A stretch of DNA of 51,081 bases, from positions 1-51,081 of the forward strand of contig NZ_JABURH010000178.1 of NCBI RefSeq assembly GCF_014762765.1, in the 5' to 3' direction. Both the position numbers and the translations under genes were made by a program. A model generated the notes under the pieces. It was given only the letters and a program-made list of their open reading frames with translations, ran no database searches and was not told the DNA's origin. The stretch comes from Alcanivorax sp. GTDB lineage: Bacteria > Pseudomonadota > Gammaproteobacteria > Pseudomonadales > Alcanivoracaceae. Shown one piece after another: positions 8,101 through 15,514 of the stretch; positions within the stretch are counted from its first letter, which is position 1; every line of letters begins with the position of its first letter.

Positions 8101-10697
8101 AAGGTTACCAGGTGGGAGAGACCGCCCGGGTAGAACTGCCTGCGGTCAGCGAAGGCCGCCTGTTGGTGAGCCTGGAAAACGGTTCCCGGGTGCTGGATCA
8201 CTACTGGCTGCCGGCCAGTGGCCAGGCTCAGACTTTGGAGATTCCGGTGACTGCCGAGATGGCGCCCAACGTGTATGTGCATGTGGCTTTGCTGCAACCG
8301 CACCAGCGCGACAACGACCGGCCCATCCGTCTGTACGGTATCGTGCCGTTACTGGTGGAAGACCCGGCCACCCGATTGCAGCCACAGATAAGCGCGCCGC
8401 AAAAAGTGAAACCGGAAGAAAGCTTCACCGTGGAGGTCAGCGAAAAGCAGGGCAAGGCCATGACCTATACCCTGGCGCTGGTGGACGAGGGCCTGCTTGG
8501 CCTCACCAACTACCGCACCCCGGACCCCCACGGCGCCTTTTATCGTCGTGAGGCCCTGGGTGTGCTCACCTGGGATCTGTTCGACATGGTGGTCGGTGCC
8601 TACGGCGCCGAGCTGGATCGGCTTCTGGCCCTGGGCGGCTCCGATGGCGCCGATGATGGCCGCGAAAAACAGCGGCGGCGTTTCCCGCCGGTGGTGAAAT
8701 TCCTCGGCCCCTTCACCCTGGATGCGGGTGATAGCGGCACTCACGAGATCAGCCTGCCGCCCTATATGGGGCAGGTCAGGGCCATGGTGGTGGCCGGTGA
8801 CAATGGCGCCTACGGCAAGGCGGATCAGGACATCACCGTGACCCAGCCACTGGCAGTGCTCAGTACCTTGCCGAGGGTCATGGGCCCGGGAGAAACCGTG
8901 GATTTGCCGGTAACGGTGTTCGTCACCGACGACGCGGTGAAGCAGGTCACGCTGTCCGTGCAGGCAGATGATGACCTGTTCAGCGTGGAAACCGGTGAGG
9001 CGGCGATGACCTTTACCGGACCGTCGGACCAGATCGCCATGCTGCGCCTGCGCGCCAACGACCGGGTAGGCACCGGCTCGGTCACGGTGACGGCCACAGG
9101 GGGCAAGCATCGCGCCAGCGAAACCGTGCACCTGCCGGTACGGGCAGCCAATCCGCCCACCACCCGCGATACCTTCAAGGTGCTGGAGAAAGGGGAAACC
9201 TGGGCGCTGGATTATCAGCCCCATGGCATGACCGGTACCAACAGCGCGACATTGGCAGTGAGTGCCCTGCCGGCCATGGGGCTGGAGCGACGGTTGAATT
9301 ATCTGCTGCGCTACCCCCACGGCTGCGTTGAGCAAACCACGTCGTCGGTGCTGCCGCAGTTGTACTTGAAACAGCTGGTGCAACTGGATGAGCAGCAGCA
9401 ACAGGAGATCCAAACGAACGTTACCGCCGGCATTGAACGGCTCAAGCGCTTCCAGCTGGCCAACGGCGGCTTTGGCTACTGGCCCGGCCAGGCCCAGGCC
9501 AATGACTGGGGGTCTACCTATGCCGGGCACTTCCTGCTGGAAGCCAGAAGGCTGGGGTATGCGGTGCCCGCCGGCATGATGGATGACTGGGTCGACTACC
9601 AAACCCGTCGTAGTCAGACCCTGGGGGATCGTCCCTGGGAATGGAGCGCCGAGGCCTATCGCCAGTACACCCTGGCTCTGGCTGGTAAGCCCCAGGTGGG
9701 TGCCATGAACCGCCTGCGTGAGCGCCTGCAGATGGCGAAGCAGGATTATCCCCGCAGCGCCAGTTACCACAGCGGTCGCTGGTTGCTGGCGGCGGCTTAT
9801 CAGCAGATGGGGCTCAGCGATGTGGCCGCTGAACTCACCACATTGAATGTGGATGATCTGGACTATGACGGTGCCAGTTACACCTACGGCTCCTCCCTGC
9901 GTGATCAGGCCATTCGCCTGACGGTGGCTCAGGCTCTGAATCGGGAGCAGGAGGCCTGGTCGCTGGCCCAGGACATGGCCGATCAATTGTCCGGGCAGAG
10001 CTGGTACAGCACCCAGACCACCGCCTGGTCACTGATGGCCATGGCCCGTTATGCGGGCAGTCAGGGGGGCGATCATGGTTACCGCTTTGCCTGGCAGGAA
10101 GGCAAACAGGGCTGGCAGGATATTGCCGCCACCTCGCCGGTCACCCGCCAGCCGCTCAACGCCGGCGGCCGGGAAGGGAATGACAAACAGTCGCTCAGCG
10201 TGCGCAATGACAGCGACCGCAAGCTGTTCGTTACCCTCAGCCAGACCGGTACCCCGCTACCGGGCAACGAGGCGCCAGTGAGCGAAGGCTTGAGTCTGGC
10301 CGTACGGTTCCTGGCTAATGACACGCCGATCAATCCGGCCCGCCTGACGCAGGGGCAGGATTTCACGGCGCAGGTGACGGTGACCAACACCGGCTCCCGC
10401 TTGCTGGAAGATGTGGCCCTGACCCAGATTCTGCCGTCCGGCTGGCAGCTGACCAGCAGCCGTCTGGATGGCAGTGCGAGCAATAACGAGAAGGTGACTT
10501 ATCAGGATCTGCGCGACGACCGGGTGATGCATTACTTCGACCTGAAGCCCGGCAGCAACAATGCCCTGACCCTGAGCGTGGACCTGAACGCCTCTTTCGC
10601 CGGCCGTTTCTACCTGCCGGCCTGGACCGTGGAAGCCATGTACGACGGCCGCCGTCAGGCCCGCAGCAAAGGCCAGTGGGTGGAGGTGAAAAAGTAG
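5109..10697 (+). CDS. Bacterial alpha-2-macroglobulin lipoprotein (YfhM/ECAM-like)
   Basis: This is a protease-trapping periplasmic protein of 1862 residues. The ATG at 5109 follows GGAAG by six bases and opens a lipoprotein signal peptide ending in the lipobox LGAC, Cys23. The next residue is Asp, the usual inner-membrane retention signal. The chain is a series of beta-rich macroglobulin repeats, then the thioester motif CVEQ at residues 1406-1409 within YPHGCVEQTTS. It continues into an alpha/alpha barrel-like thioester domain (GFGYWPG, ARRLGY) and a C-terminal receptor-binding-like domain. In this family the Cys-Gln thioester links covalently to attacking proteases. E. coli YfhM is about 1650 residues, so this copy is long. 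The usual partner gene for penicillin-binding protein 1C is absent on both sides. Confidence 0.93.
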   Translation: MSTRGLPFFRLVMLFLALSLGACDTGEKGATDSPPKQDKADTQTTQRAPAQLDSRWQTHLASSPSGVISARAPLVVRFNHPVIAADKLDQPVSGVARLVPEIPADIRFTAEDRLEIHPSEPLPAGENLTLMLYAQGLNGVDETLPPAEFPLQVMRQQLSLTVQSLLPADDGEQMVLTGSLETRDLADEERVEKSLRASQDNQSLPVSWEHDKAGLRHGFTVSGIRRGDQASQVTLGWNGSSLGVENQGERHYNVPAVAAFEVTNVRAVNYPKPHVEVNFSEALQGSQNLNGLVTLNGKAPRLEVDGSRLRVYPQDDKEENVALVIDAGLRSASHGRLAEKLEKTITLMMTKPGVRFVGKGTILADGKQLSVPFEAVGIRSVKVQAFRVFDDNIGNYLQGSELDEGDMDTRTGRYLWQKTLELPANGDGWQRYHLDLTELMAKHPNGLVHLTLTIDGDDITYTCPDNALTRETTLPDNYEGPGQEQDQPDRLADYYRDAGYLSWYEQDNPCSDSYYRYNDLASSTRAFLASNLGLIAKRGQDDTLHVVATTLDNNEPAAEVVVKAYNYQQQQVGMGLTDKEGMASLKLDGTPFYLQAVKDRDTGFLKVARNRALPTNQFNTSGQTVRDGLKGFFYGERDVWRPGDDIHLTFILEDKNDVLPDDHPLTLDWFDPRGNKVKSYSLDQPVGDFYAFTLSTREDAPTGNWRAVARLGQRYFDTPVRVEAIKPNRLKIDLELPEQLPANEAAQVGLFAQWLNGATAANLKADVKVRVAATTTRFDGLNAYHFDDSTRALSSEPFTAFEANVDGQGKARFPLTIPVEQTPGMLRATLTTRVFENSGDYSTQVRSVPVYPFKYWVGMQVPQGSGWGGALSRDGKHPIDLISVNSQGKPVNGRPLDITIYEIDWRWWWDRSGDDLSNFISDPNTKVVTQAQLTTDAQGRGQWTLDGNNYDWGRHLIRVCDRQSDHCSSQTVYLGWSSDQASGSQDAATRLSLSADKEGYQVGETARVELPAVSEGRLLVSLENGSRVLDHYWLPASGQAQTLEIPVTAEMAPNVYVHVALLQPHQRDNDRPIRLYGIVPLLVEDPATRLQPQISAPQKVKPEESFTVEVSEKQGKAMTYTLALVDEGLLGLTNYRTPDPHGAFYRREALGVLTWDLFDMVVGAYGAELDRLLALGGSDGADDGREKQRRRFPPVVKFLGPFTLDAGDSGTHEISLPPYMGQVRAMVVAGDNGAYGKADQDITVTQPLAVLSTLPRVMGPGETVDLPVTVFVTDDAVKQVTLSVQADDDLFSVETGEAAMTFTGPSDQIAMLRLRANDRVGTGSVTVTATGGKHRASETVHLPVRAANPPTTRDTFKVLEKGETWALDYQPHGMTGTNSATLAVSALPAMGLERRLNYLLRYPHGCVEQTTSSVLPQLYLKQLVQLDEQQQQEIQTNVTAGIERLKRFQLANGGFGYWPGQAQANDWGSTYAGHFLLEARRLGYAVPAGMMDDWVDYQTRRSQTLGDRPWEWSAEAYRQYTLALAGKPQVGAMNRLRERLQMAKQDYPRSASYHSGRWLLAAAYQQMGLSDVAAELTTLNVDDLDYDGASYTYGSSLRDQAIRLTVAQALNREQEAWSLAQDMADQLSGQSWYSTQTTAWSLMAMARYAGSQGGDHGYRFAWQEGKQGWQDIAATSPVTRQPLNAGGREGNDKQSLSVRNDSDRKLFVTLSQTGTPLPGNEAPVSEGLSLAVRFLANDTPINPARLTQGQDFTAQVTVTNTGSRLLEDVALTQILPSGWQLTSSRLDGSASNNEKVTYQDLRDDRVMHYFDLKPGSNNALTLSVDLNASFAGRFYLPAWTVEAMYDGRRQARSKGQWVEVKK

Positions 10698-10719
10698 AGG
10701 CCGTAAAGGCAATGGATCT

Positions 10720-10786
10720 ACCACAGAGGTCACAGAGTACACAGAGGAAAAACAGGCTCTGTGAACGCTGAATCTCTGTGGTGAAG
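10720..10786. repeat. CACAGAG-type dispersed inverted repeat, copy 1
   Basis: The left arm ACCACAGAGG-TCACAGAG-TACACAGAGG is answered by CTCTGTGAA...CTCTGTGGTGAA on the right. The same pattern recurs at 10914-10976 and 30671-30746. Similar ACCACAGAG elements are found between genes in many unrelated bacteria. Confidence 0.75.
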
Positions 10787-10861
10787 GTCCTGCTTGCGGG
10801 GCTTTTTTCGTGGTACGAGACACCACCCTCATCGCGTTGATTATGCGTGACAGGTCGGGCA

Positions 10862-10898
10862 GGTGGTGGATTACGCCTGCGGCTAGTTCTCCCTACCC
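10862..10898. repeat. GGATTACGC-type dispersed repeat, degenerate copy
   Basis: GGTGGTGGATTACGCC followed by TGCGGCTAGTTCTCCCTACCC matches, with errors, the widespread GGGTGGATTACGC...TAATCCACCCTAC palindrome. A related unit lies at 50367-50405. Confidence 0.5.
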
Positions 10899-10913
10899 AG
10901 CCTGCGATGTGAG

Positions 10914-10976
10914 GGGGCACAGAGGTTTAACGATTTTTCTCTGTGAACTCTGTGCCCTCTGTGGTGAAAACCATAC
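10914..10976. repeat. CACAGAG-type dispersed inverted repeat, copy 2
   Basis: GGGGCACAGAGG on the left is answered by CTCTGTGAACTCTGTG and CCTCTGTGGTGAAAA on the right. The left arm is shorter than in the copy at 30671-30746. Confidence 0.7.
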
Positions 10977-11000
10977 CAGGGAAAGCCTTACCCGGCACGC

Positions 11001-11849
11001 TCAGGCGGCTTCGTTTTTCTGATAGCCGTCCGCATCGCCGATCAGGCTATCCATTTCTGCCAGAAATTCCCGGTTGTCGTGGTCCCAGGGGTGGAAGCCC
11101 GGCTTGAACCAGTCCAGCCAGGGAATCACCACCCGGCGCAGGCCGCCCGGTTTCAGCCACTGGAACTTGAACGAGAGCCACCAGCCTTTCAGATTGAACA
11201 ACTGGCCTACCTTCCAGGTGTTGATCAGGTAGAAGGGATAGAACAGCGAGAAGAAAATGGTGGTGGCCAGGACCAGGCCCACACTGCGCAGGGCCCACGC
11301 CTTAATGCCGGTACCGAATACGGTCTGGTACACATCAAAGGCGACCGCCTTGTGCTCGGTTTCTTCCAGGGCGTGCCAGTGCCACAGACGCTGGTAGGAC
11401 TCATCCGAATCGTCGATCAGGTCCGGCTCACGCAGCAGGATGTCGGCGAGAATGGCGGTCAGGTGTTCCAGTGCCACGGTGGCGGAGAGTTGCAGAGCAT
11501 TGGGAGTGTATTTGGAAATCACATCCAGCAGTTTGGAAACAATGGCTTCCTGGGTATCCACCGGCAGCCCGGCTTCCACCATCTTCTGGTTGTAGTCCTC
11601 ATGCTCGCGCCCGTGCATGGCCTCCTGGCCAATAAAGGCTCGCACTGCTTCCTGCAGCTCCGGGTCGTCAATGCGGTCGCGATACTTGCGCACGCTATTG
11701 ATGAAGAAACGCTCGCCTTCCGGGAAAAACAGCGAAAGCGTGTTGAAGAACTGGGTGACCGTGGGGCCCCAACTGTGCCAGTTGAGTACCTTCTCATCCG
11801 GAACATGAAACTTGAGATTCCGGCGAATAGGCATGATGTGCATTTTCAT
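11001..11849 (-). CDS. Predicted metal-dependent hydrolase (PF10118-like)
   Basis: The product has 282 residues and starts at an ATG preceded by AGGTGG six bases away. It carries the recurring acidic and histidine pattern of this family: E76-A-M-H79-G-R-E-H83, E128-H129 in VALEH, and E163-T-E-H166 in ALEETEHKAV. Two ExxH pairs in a helical protein suggest a ferritin-like two-metal site. The family is annotated as metal-dependent hydrolase, but the substrate is unknown. Hydrophobic residues around 185-205 could form a membrane-associated hairpin. It is divergent from the small gene at 11980, with 130 bases between, which contain the odd palindrome ACTGTGACAGT at 11919-11929. Confidence 0.8.
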   Translation of the reverse strand: MKMHIMPIRRNLKFHVPDEKVLNWHSWGPTVTQFFNTLSLFFPEGERFFINSVRKYRDRIDDPELQEAVRAFIGQEAMHGREHEDYNQKMVEAGLPVDTQEAIVSKLLDVISKYTPNALQLSATVALEHLTAILADILLREPDLIDDSDESYQRLWHWHALEETEHKAVAFDVYQTVFGTGIKAWALRSVGLVLATTIFFSLFYPFYLINTWKVGQLFNLKGWWLSFKFQWLKPGGLRRVVIPWLDWFKPGFHPWDHDNREFLAEMDSLIGDADGYQKNEAA

Positions 11850-11979
11850 TGTTATACCACCTTTTCTCCAATGATCCTGTCATCCACTTAACGCCTGTTG
11901 GCCGAAAATTACAATTCCACTGTGACAGTAGGTAACGGAATTGGAACAATGGGTTTTAGCTAGCTGATAGAGGTCGGCA

Positions 11980-12381
11980 ATGACGGGAAAATGGCGTCTA
12001 TTGTTAAGCGCTGTAGTGTGTTTGGTAGCGATTGCCAGTGCCTTCCACTTTCTGGTGATGGAGCGACATGGGGTACCGGACAGTGGTATCCGGGTGGTGG
12101 AGCACGGCAATGACGAGGGCGGCCGCGACTGGGTGATTCGTCTTTACCAGAGTGGCAGTCGTCACCATTGGCAAGCCAGCGGAGATGGCTATGCCGTGGC
12201 AATTGACCGCCTGGGCAAGGACAGCTTTTCTCTCGATATCGCCTACGGCAGCAGTGGTGACAGGCGCCACAGAATTCGCCAGCAGGTGCGCTTGCACGAA
12301 GGCCCCACCCTGGTGGCGGCCTTCGGTGCAGGCCCGAGCGAGGCCGGTGACACCCGGGTTATTGTTGATCGGGTGAAGTAG
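11980..12381 (+). CDS. Small hypothetical protein with N-terminal signal anchor
   Basis: I do not recognise a family. The 133-residue product begins with a charged tip and a hydrophobic segment at about residues 5-26, then a soluble, beta-rich, charged domain without cysteines. An AGAGG ribosome site lies six bases before the ATG. The last 23 bases overlap the end of the convergent MFS gene. The opposite frames over this region have no start signals as good. A periplasmic, membrane-tethered protein is the likeliest reading. Confidence 0.55.
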   Translation: MTGKWRLLLSAVVCLVAIASAFHFLVMERHGVPDSGIRVVEHGNDEGGRDWVIRLYQSGSRHHWQASGDGYAVAIDRLGKDSFSLDIAYGSSGDRRHRIRQQVRLHEGPTLVAAFGAGPSEAGDTRVIVDRVK

Positions 12382-13918
12382 GCGGTGCCGGCTCGGCGTT
12401 TGCGGCATCGTCCGGAGTGCGGTTGTGCAGCATCACGGCTACCAATACGGCGGTCATCGCCAGAATCCCTGCACCAATGGCGGAGTTGGTATGCAGTGCC
12501 AGGCTGAAGCCCTCCCGGGCGGCGGCCATCACCGGCGCGCCCAGCTCCGGGCCCAACTGCGCGGCGGCACCGATGGCCCCGCCCAGGGTATCCCCGGCAG
12601 CCAGTGACAGCTCCTCAGGCAATCCCGCAGGGAGCTGTTCCAGCATATGTTGCCGGTACACGGCAGCGCCAATACTGCCGATCACTGCGATACCCAGCGC
12701 CATACCCAGTTCCGTGGCGGTTTCCGAGGTGGCCGACGCCGCACCGGCTTTGCGTGCCGGTGCGGCGCTGACCACCATGTCGGTGCCCAGGATCATCATC
12801 GGCATCACACCCACGCCCATCACGGTCATTCCCACGATCAACAAGGGAATCTGGGCGGGACTGTGCACCAGCAACAGAATCAGCAAACCGGCGGTTGCCA
12901 TCACCAGCCCGGCGCTGACCAGCTGCCAGTGGGGCAGATAACGGGTCAGTCGGGGGATCAGTAACGAAGCTGCGGTTTGTACCAGGGCAGGCGGCAGCAT
13001 CACCAGTCCGGCCTCCAGTGGCGACAGGTCGAGGACTCCCTGCAGGTACTGGAATACCATCAGCCAGGCGCCGGACAGGGCCAGAATGGTCAGCATCATG
13101 GCCGCCACCGAGGTGCTGAAGGTACGAATGGCAAACAAGGACAGATCAAACATGGGCTCGGCCAGCCGTCGCTGGCGACGGACAAACAGCACGCCGATCG
13201 CGAGGCCCAGCGCAATGGACAGCAGCGGTATCAGTGATGCCCCGTTACGTGCCATGTCTTTCAGACCGTAGATGACCGCCAGTACCATGGCCACCGACAG
13301 CAGGGCGCTGGTCCAGTCCTGGGCGCCGGCTTCCTCATCACGAAACTCCGGCAATAGCAGCGGTCCGCACACCAGCAGCAACAGCATCACCGGTACTCCC
13401 AGCAGGAACACCGAGCCCCACCAGAAGAACTCCAGCAGCGCACCCCCTACCAGCGGGCCAATGGCGCTACCGACGATGAAACCGGTCATCCACACGGTAA
13501 TTGCCACGGTGCGTTCCTGCTCCAGCTGAAACATGTTTCGCAGCAGCGACAGAGTAGAAGGCATCAGGGTGGCCCCGGCAATGCCGAGTAGCGCGCGGGT
13601 GGCAATCAGCATTTCCGCACTGGTGGCAAAGGCCGCCAGGGCTGACGCAACGCCAAAAGCGGTGGCGCCGGTCAGCAGCAGCCGACGACGACCAATGCGA
13701 TCACCCAGTGTGCCCATGGTTACCAGAAAGCCGGCGATCATGAAGCCATAGATATCTAGGATCCACAGCAGCTCGGCGCTGGTGGGTTTCAGGTCGGCGC
13801 TGAGATGGGGGGCCGCCAGATGCAGCACGGTCATATCCAGTGCCAGTAATACGGTGGGTAGCATCAGCACCGTCAGTCCCAGCCACTCGCGACGGGTGGC
13901 GGCTTGGGGGGTGGGCAT
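12359..13918 (-). CDS. MFS drug exporter, 14-helix DHA2 family (SmvA/QacA-like)
   Basis: The 519-residue protein starts at the ATG at 13918 with GAGGA seven bases upstream; an upstream start at 13978 lacks such a site. It shows fourteen membrane segments, the first-helix motif LDMTVLHLAAP typical of DHA2 transporters, and motif A as GTLGDRIGRRR near residue 70. Relatives such as SmvA and QacA export cationic dyes, quaternary ammonium compounds and methyl viologen. The promoter carries a SoxR/MerR-type operator (13997-14027), which fits a role against redox-cycling or cationic toxic compounds. The true substrate is inference. The 3' end overlaps the convergent gene at 12381. Confidence 0.9.
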   Translation of the reverse strand: MPTPQAATRREWLGLTVLMLPTVLLALDMTVLHLAAPHLSADLKPTSAELLWILDIYGFMIAGFLVTMGTLGDRIGRRRLLLTGATAFGVASALAAFATSAEMLIATRALLGIAGATLMPSTLSLLRNMFQLEQERTVAITVWMTGFIVGSAIGPLVGGALLEFFWWGSVFLLGVPVMLLLLVCGPLLLPEFRDEEAGAQDWTSALLSVAMVLAVIYGLKDMARNGASLIPLLSIALGLAIGVLFVRRQRRLAEPMFDLSLFAIRTFSTSVAAMMLTILALSGAWLMVFQYLQGVLDLSPLEAGLVMLPPALVQTAASLLIPRLTRYLPHWQLVSAGLVMATAGLLILLLVHSPAQIPLLIVGMTVMGVGVMPMMILGTDMVVSAAPARKAGAASATSETATELGMALGIAVIGSIGAAVYRQHMLEQLPAGLPEELSLAAGDTLGGAIGAAAQLGPELGAPVMAAAREGFSLALHTNSAIGAGILAMTAVLVAVMLHNRTPDDAANAEPAPPTSPDQQ

Positions 13919-13996
13919 GGTGTCTTCCTCGCAACAGGGAATATTACGTAGTCGTTCCCGGCGCATGTTCTTCGACACGGCAGCGGGAATTAATGA

Positions 13997-14027
13997 ACCC
14001 TAATATCTCAACTTCACTTGAGGTCAA
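13997..14027 (-). promoter_or_regulatory. SoxR/MerR-type promoter-operator with 19-base spacer
   Basis: On the minus strand, -35 TTGACC (14027-14022) and -10 TAGGGT (14002-13997) are separated by 19 bases, the overlong spacer that MerR-family activators require. Spanning the end of the -35 and the spacer is CCTCAAGTGAAGTTGAGA (14023-14006), which agrees with the E. coli SoxR box CCTCAAGTTAACTTGAGG at 15 of 18 positions. It drives the MFS exporter gene, whose ATG is about 70 bases downstream. No merR or soxR gene is in the window. Confidence 0.75.
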
Positions 14028-14199
14028 GCTGGCCGCGCAAAAAATGCAGCCGACCAGTATCGTTGCTGACAATTGGCAAAGCCAGTGTCGATCGCATGAC
14101 AGTGTGACGCTTGCCCGGGAAATAGCGCCGAGGTCGGACAGATTGCGTAGGGTGTACTGAGTCCTGCGCCCTGGATTGCGCTGGCGTTTGCGAAGGACC

Positions 14200-14225
14200 A
14201 AAGAAAAGGGCGCCGTGAGGCGCCC
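14200..14225 (-). terminator. Rho-independent terminator of the lipase gene
   Basis: On the minus strand GGGCGCC-TCAC-GGCGCCC is followed by TTTTCTTTGG. It lies 47 bases beyond the lipase stop codon. Confidence 0.85.
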
Positions 14226-14271
14226 TCAAAGAAACTGCTCTCCCATTACTTTTTCTTCTTGTTTTGCCAAT

Positions 14272-15240
14272 TCAGAGTCCCCGGTTTTTAAGCCGGTTGG
14301 CATGCTGGCGGAATACCGCCGCAGGATTGGTTTCGAAAGGGCTGACCAGGCCTGCGATCTGGTTAACTTCATCCAGATGGTTCATTCGATAGTCATCGCG
14401 GATCACCAGCCCCAGATGACTGGAGCAGCTGGACACCAAGCCATCGTTCTTTTCGCCCAGGTAGAGCAGGGCGAGCAGGCCCATGCCGGCATCGCTGATA
14501 TCCAGCGCATTGGTCAGTGGCTTGGCGCCGGACCAGGAGTAGTAGCGCACGCCGTTATCTGCCACTTCTGGCGCGTGGCCACAGGCGTCTTCCGGCAACC
14601 CTTCCGGGTGATGGCTGTTGAATTCGGTGCTGCCCGGAGTGGACAGGGAATAAAGGGCTGCCAGCGAATCCTGCTCGTAGCCGCCACCGGAAATCAGGTC
14701 CAGGAATCCGGTTGCCGCATTGACGATGCTGCCGAGGACATCCCCGGCCAGTGGCAGGGCTTCCTGTATCCCGAGTAATACATCGGCCATACGGGCGCCG
14801 GTGTGGGGGCCGGCCACGGCGGTGGCTGATGCCACATAGTCCGGATACACCGACGCTACATAGCGAACGGTCGGGCCGCCATGGCTGTGGCCGATCAGGT
14901 TCACTTTTTCCGCACCGGTGGCTGCAATAATGGCTTCCACCTGACGGGCCAGCTGCTCGCCGCGCACCTCCGTGCTGTTGGCGGCGGCCACTTGGGTGAC
15001 ATATACCTCGGCACCGCTACGGCGCAGTTCCTCGGGAATCCGGTACCAGTAGTTGTAGCCGGCAATGTCGTCAAAGCCGAACAGGCCGTGGCTCAACACG
15101 ATGGGATAACGGGTTTCGGTGTAGGTGTCCTTGAACAGCCAGTCAAACCAGCCCGCATGGGCGGGAAGGCTGATAGCTGACAACAGCATACAAAGAGTTA
15201 GACTGAGCGCGCGTAGGGGCGCTCTGCGGGATAGAGTCAT
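14272..15240 (-). CDS. Secreted triacylglycerol lipase, family I
   Basis: Of the in-frame starts at 15249 (GTG), 15246 and 15240, the last has the best spaced ribosome site (AAGG, eight bases) and is used here. The 322-residue precursor has a signal peptide ending in AHA before Gly30. The alpha/beta-hydrolase triad is visible: Ser119 in GHSHG, Asp266 in EKNDGLVSS and His288 in RMNHLDE. The oxyanion HG lies at 51-52. Cys220 and Cys272 match the conserved disulfide of foldase-dependent lipases, and D289 lies in the calcium-site region. Such enzymes hydrolyse long-chain triglycerides outside the cell after type II secretion. Its foldase is at 16221, across the regulator gene and on the other strand. 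A dyad overlaps the lipase promoter. Confidence 0.93.
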   Translation of the reverse strand: MTLSRRAPLRALSLTLCMLLSAISLPAHAGWFDWLFKDTYTETRYPIVLSHGLFGFDDIAGYNYWYRIPEELRRSGAEVYVTQVAAANSTEVRGEQLARQVEAIIAATGAEKVNLIGHSHGGPTVRYVASVYPDYVASATAVAGPHTGARMADVLLGIQEALPLAGDVLGSIVNAATGFLDLISGGGYEQDSLAALYSLSTPGSTEFNSHHPEGLPEDACGHAPEVADNGVRYYSWSGAKPLTNALDISDAGMGLLALLYLGEKNDGLVSSCSSHLGLVIRDDYRMNHLDEVNQIAGLVSPFETNPAAVFRQHANRLKNRGL

Positions 15241-15343
15241 TGGCATCACCTTGTTGTTTATTGTTATCGGCGCTACTGCCGGGTCTTCGCCGAGCGCTCC
15301 CTGGTCGGGAGTGGGTTCACCTTAAAGGAACCGCGGCGATTAA

Positions 15344-15359
15344 TTAACAGTGATGTTAA
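15344..15359. promoter_or_regulatory. Operator 1 of the lipase TetR regulator (proposed)
   Basis: TTAACA-GTGA-TGTTAA is a perfect 6+6 dyad. Its core TAACA-N4-TGTTA is the same as that of the palindrome at the tetR start (15489-15502). It covers the predicted -10 and transcription start of the lipase promoter, the position expected for a repressor. Confidence 0.65.
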
Positions 15360-15383
15360 TATTGATTTGTTATAAGCGGGCAA
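15356..15383 (-). promoter_or_regulatory. Predicted lipase promoter
   Basis: On the minus strand -35 TTGCCC (15383-15378) and -10 TATTAA (15361-15356) are 16 bases apart. The start of transcription would fall near 15349, inside operator 1. Confidence 0.5.
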
Positions 15384-15488
15384 GAGCACGCTGTTAACTG
15401 TGCACGGCATTACGAAAAAAGTACTGTTTCTAATAAATTATGGGCTTGTGGGGCTGATGTCTGGTCAGTGCGACAAGTTGTAGTAAGG

Positions 15489-15502
15489 TAACACCGGTGT
15501 TA
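15489..15502. promoter_or_regulatory. Operator 2 of the lipase TetR regulator (proposed)
   Basis: TAACACCGGTGTTA is a perfect 14-base palindrome, 12 bases before the tetR ATG at 15515. It shares TAACA-N4-TGTTA with operator 1, suggesting autoregulation. Confidence 0.65.
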
Positions 15503-15514
15503 AGGGTGATAAGT

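Larger units (their letters stand above)
10698..11000. other. Gene-free repeat island
   Basis: The 303 bases between the macroglobulin gene and the convergent hydrolase gene consist mostly of three dispersed-repeat units: two CACAGAG-type elements flanking one GGATTACGC-type element. I see no gene or clear terminator, though a run of six Ts at 10803-10808 follows GC-rich sequence. Confidence 0.7.
13919..14271. other. Intergenic region with MFS promoter and lipase terminator
   Basis: This 353-base stretch separates two minus-strand genes. It holds the SoxR-type promoter of the MFS gene at the left and the lipase terminator at the right. The middle, about 14030-14195, shows no gene or repeat that I can support. 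Confidence 0.7.

Noticed and set aside
8349-9986. Antisense open frame of 545 codons inside the macroglobulin gene
   Set aside because: It lies fully within a gene with an intact thioester motif and long homologous reading frame, and it has no ribosome site or domain.
10787-10812. Terminator of the macroglobulin gene at GTCCTGCTTGCGGGGCTTTT
   Set aside because: The apparent stem would need a two-base loop and a G-T pair, so it is unlikely to form as drawn.
11919-11929. ACTGTGACAGT considered as a LexA or other known operator
   Set aside because: It does not fit CTGT-N8-ACAG, and an 11-base odd palindrome is too short to assign to a regulator.
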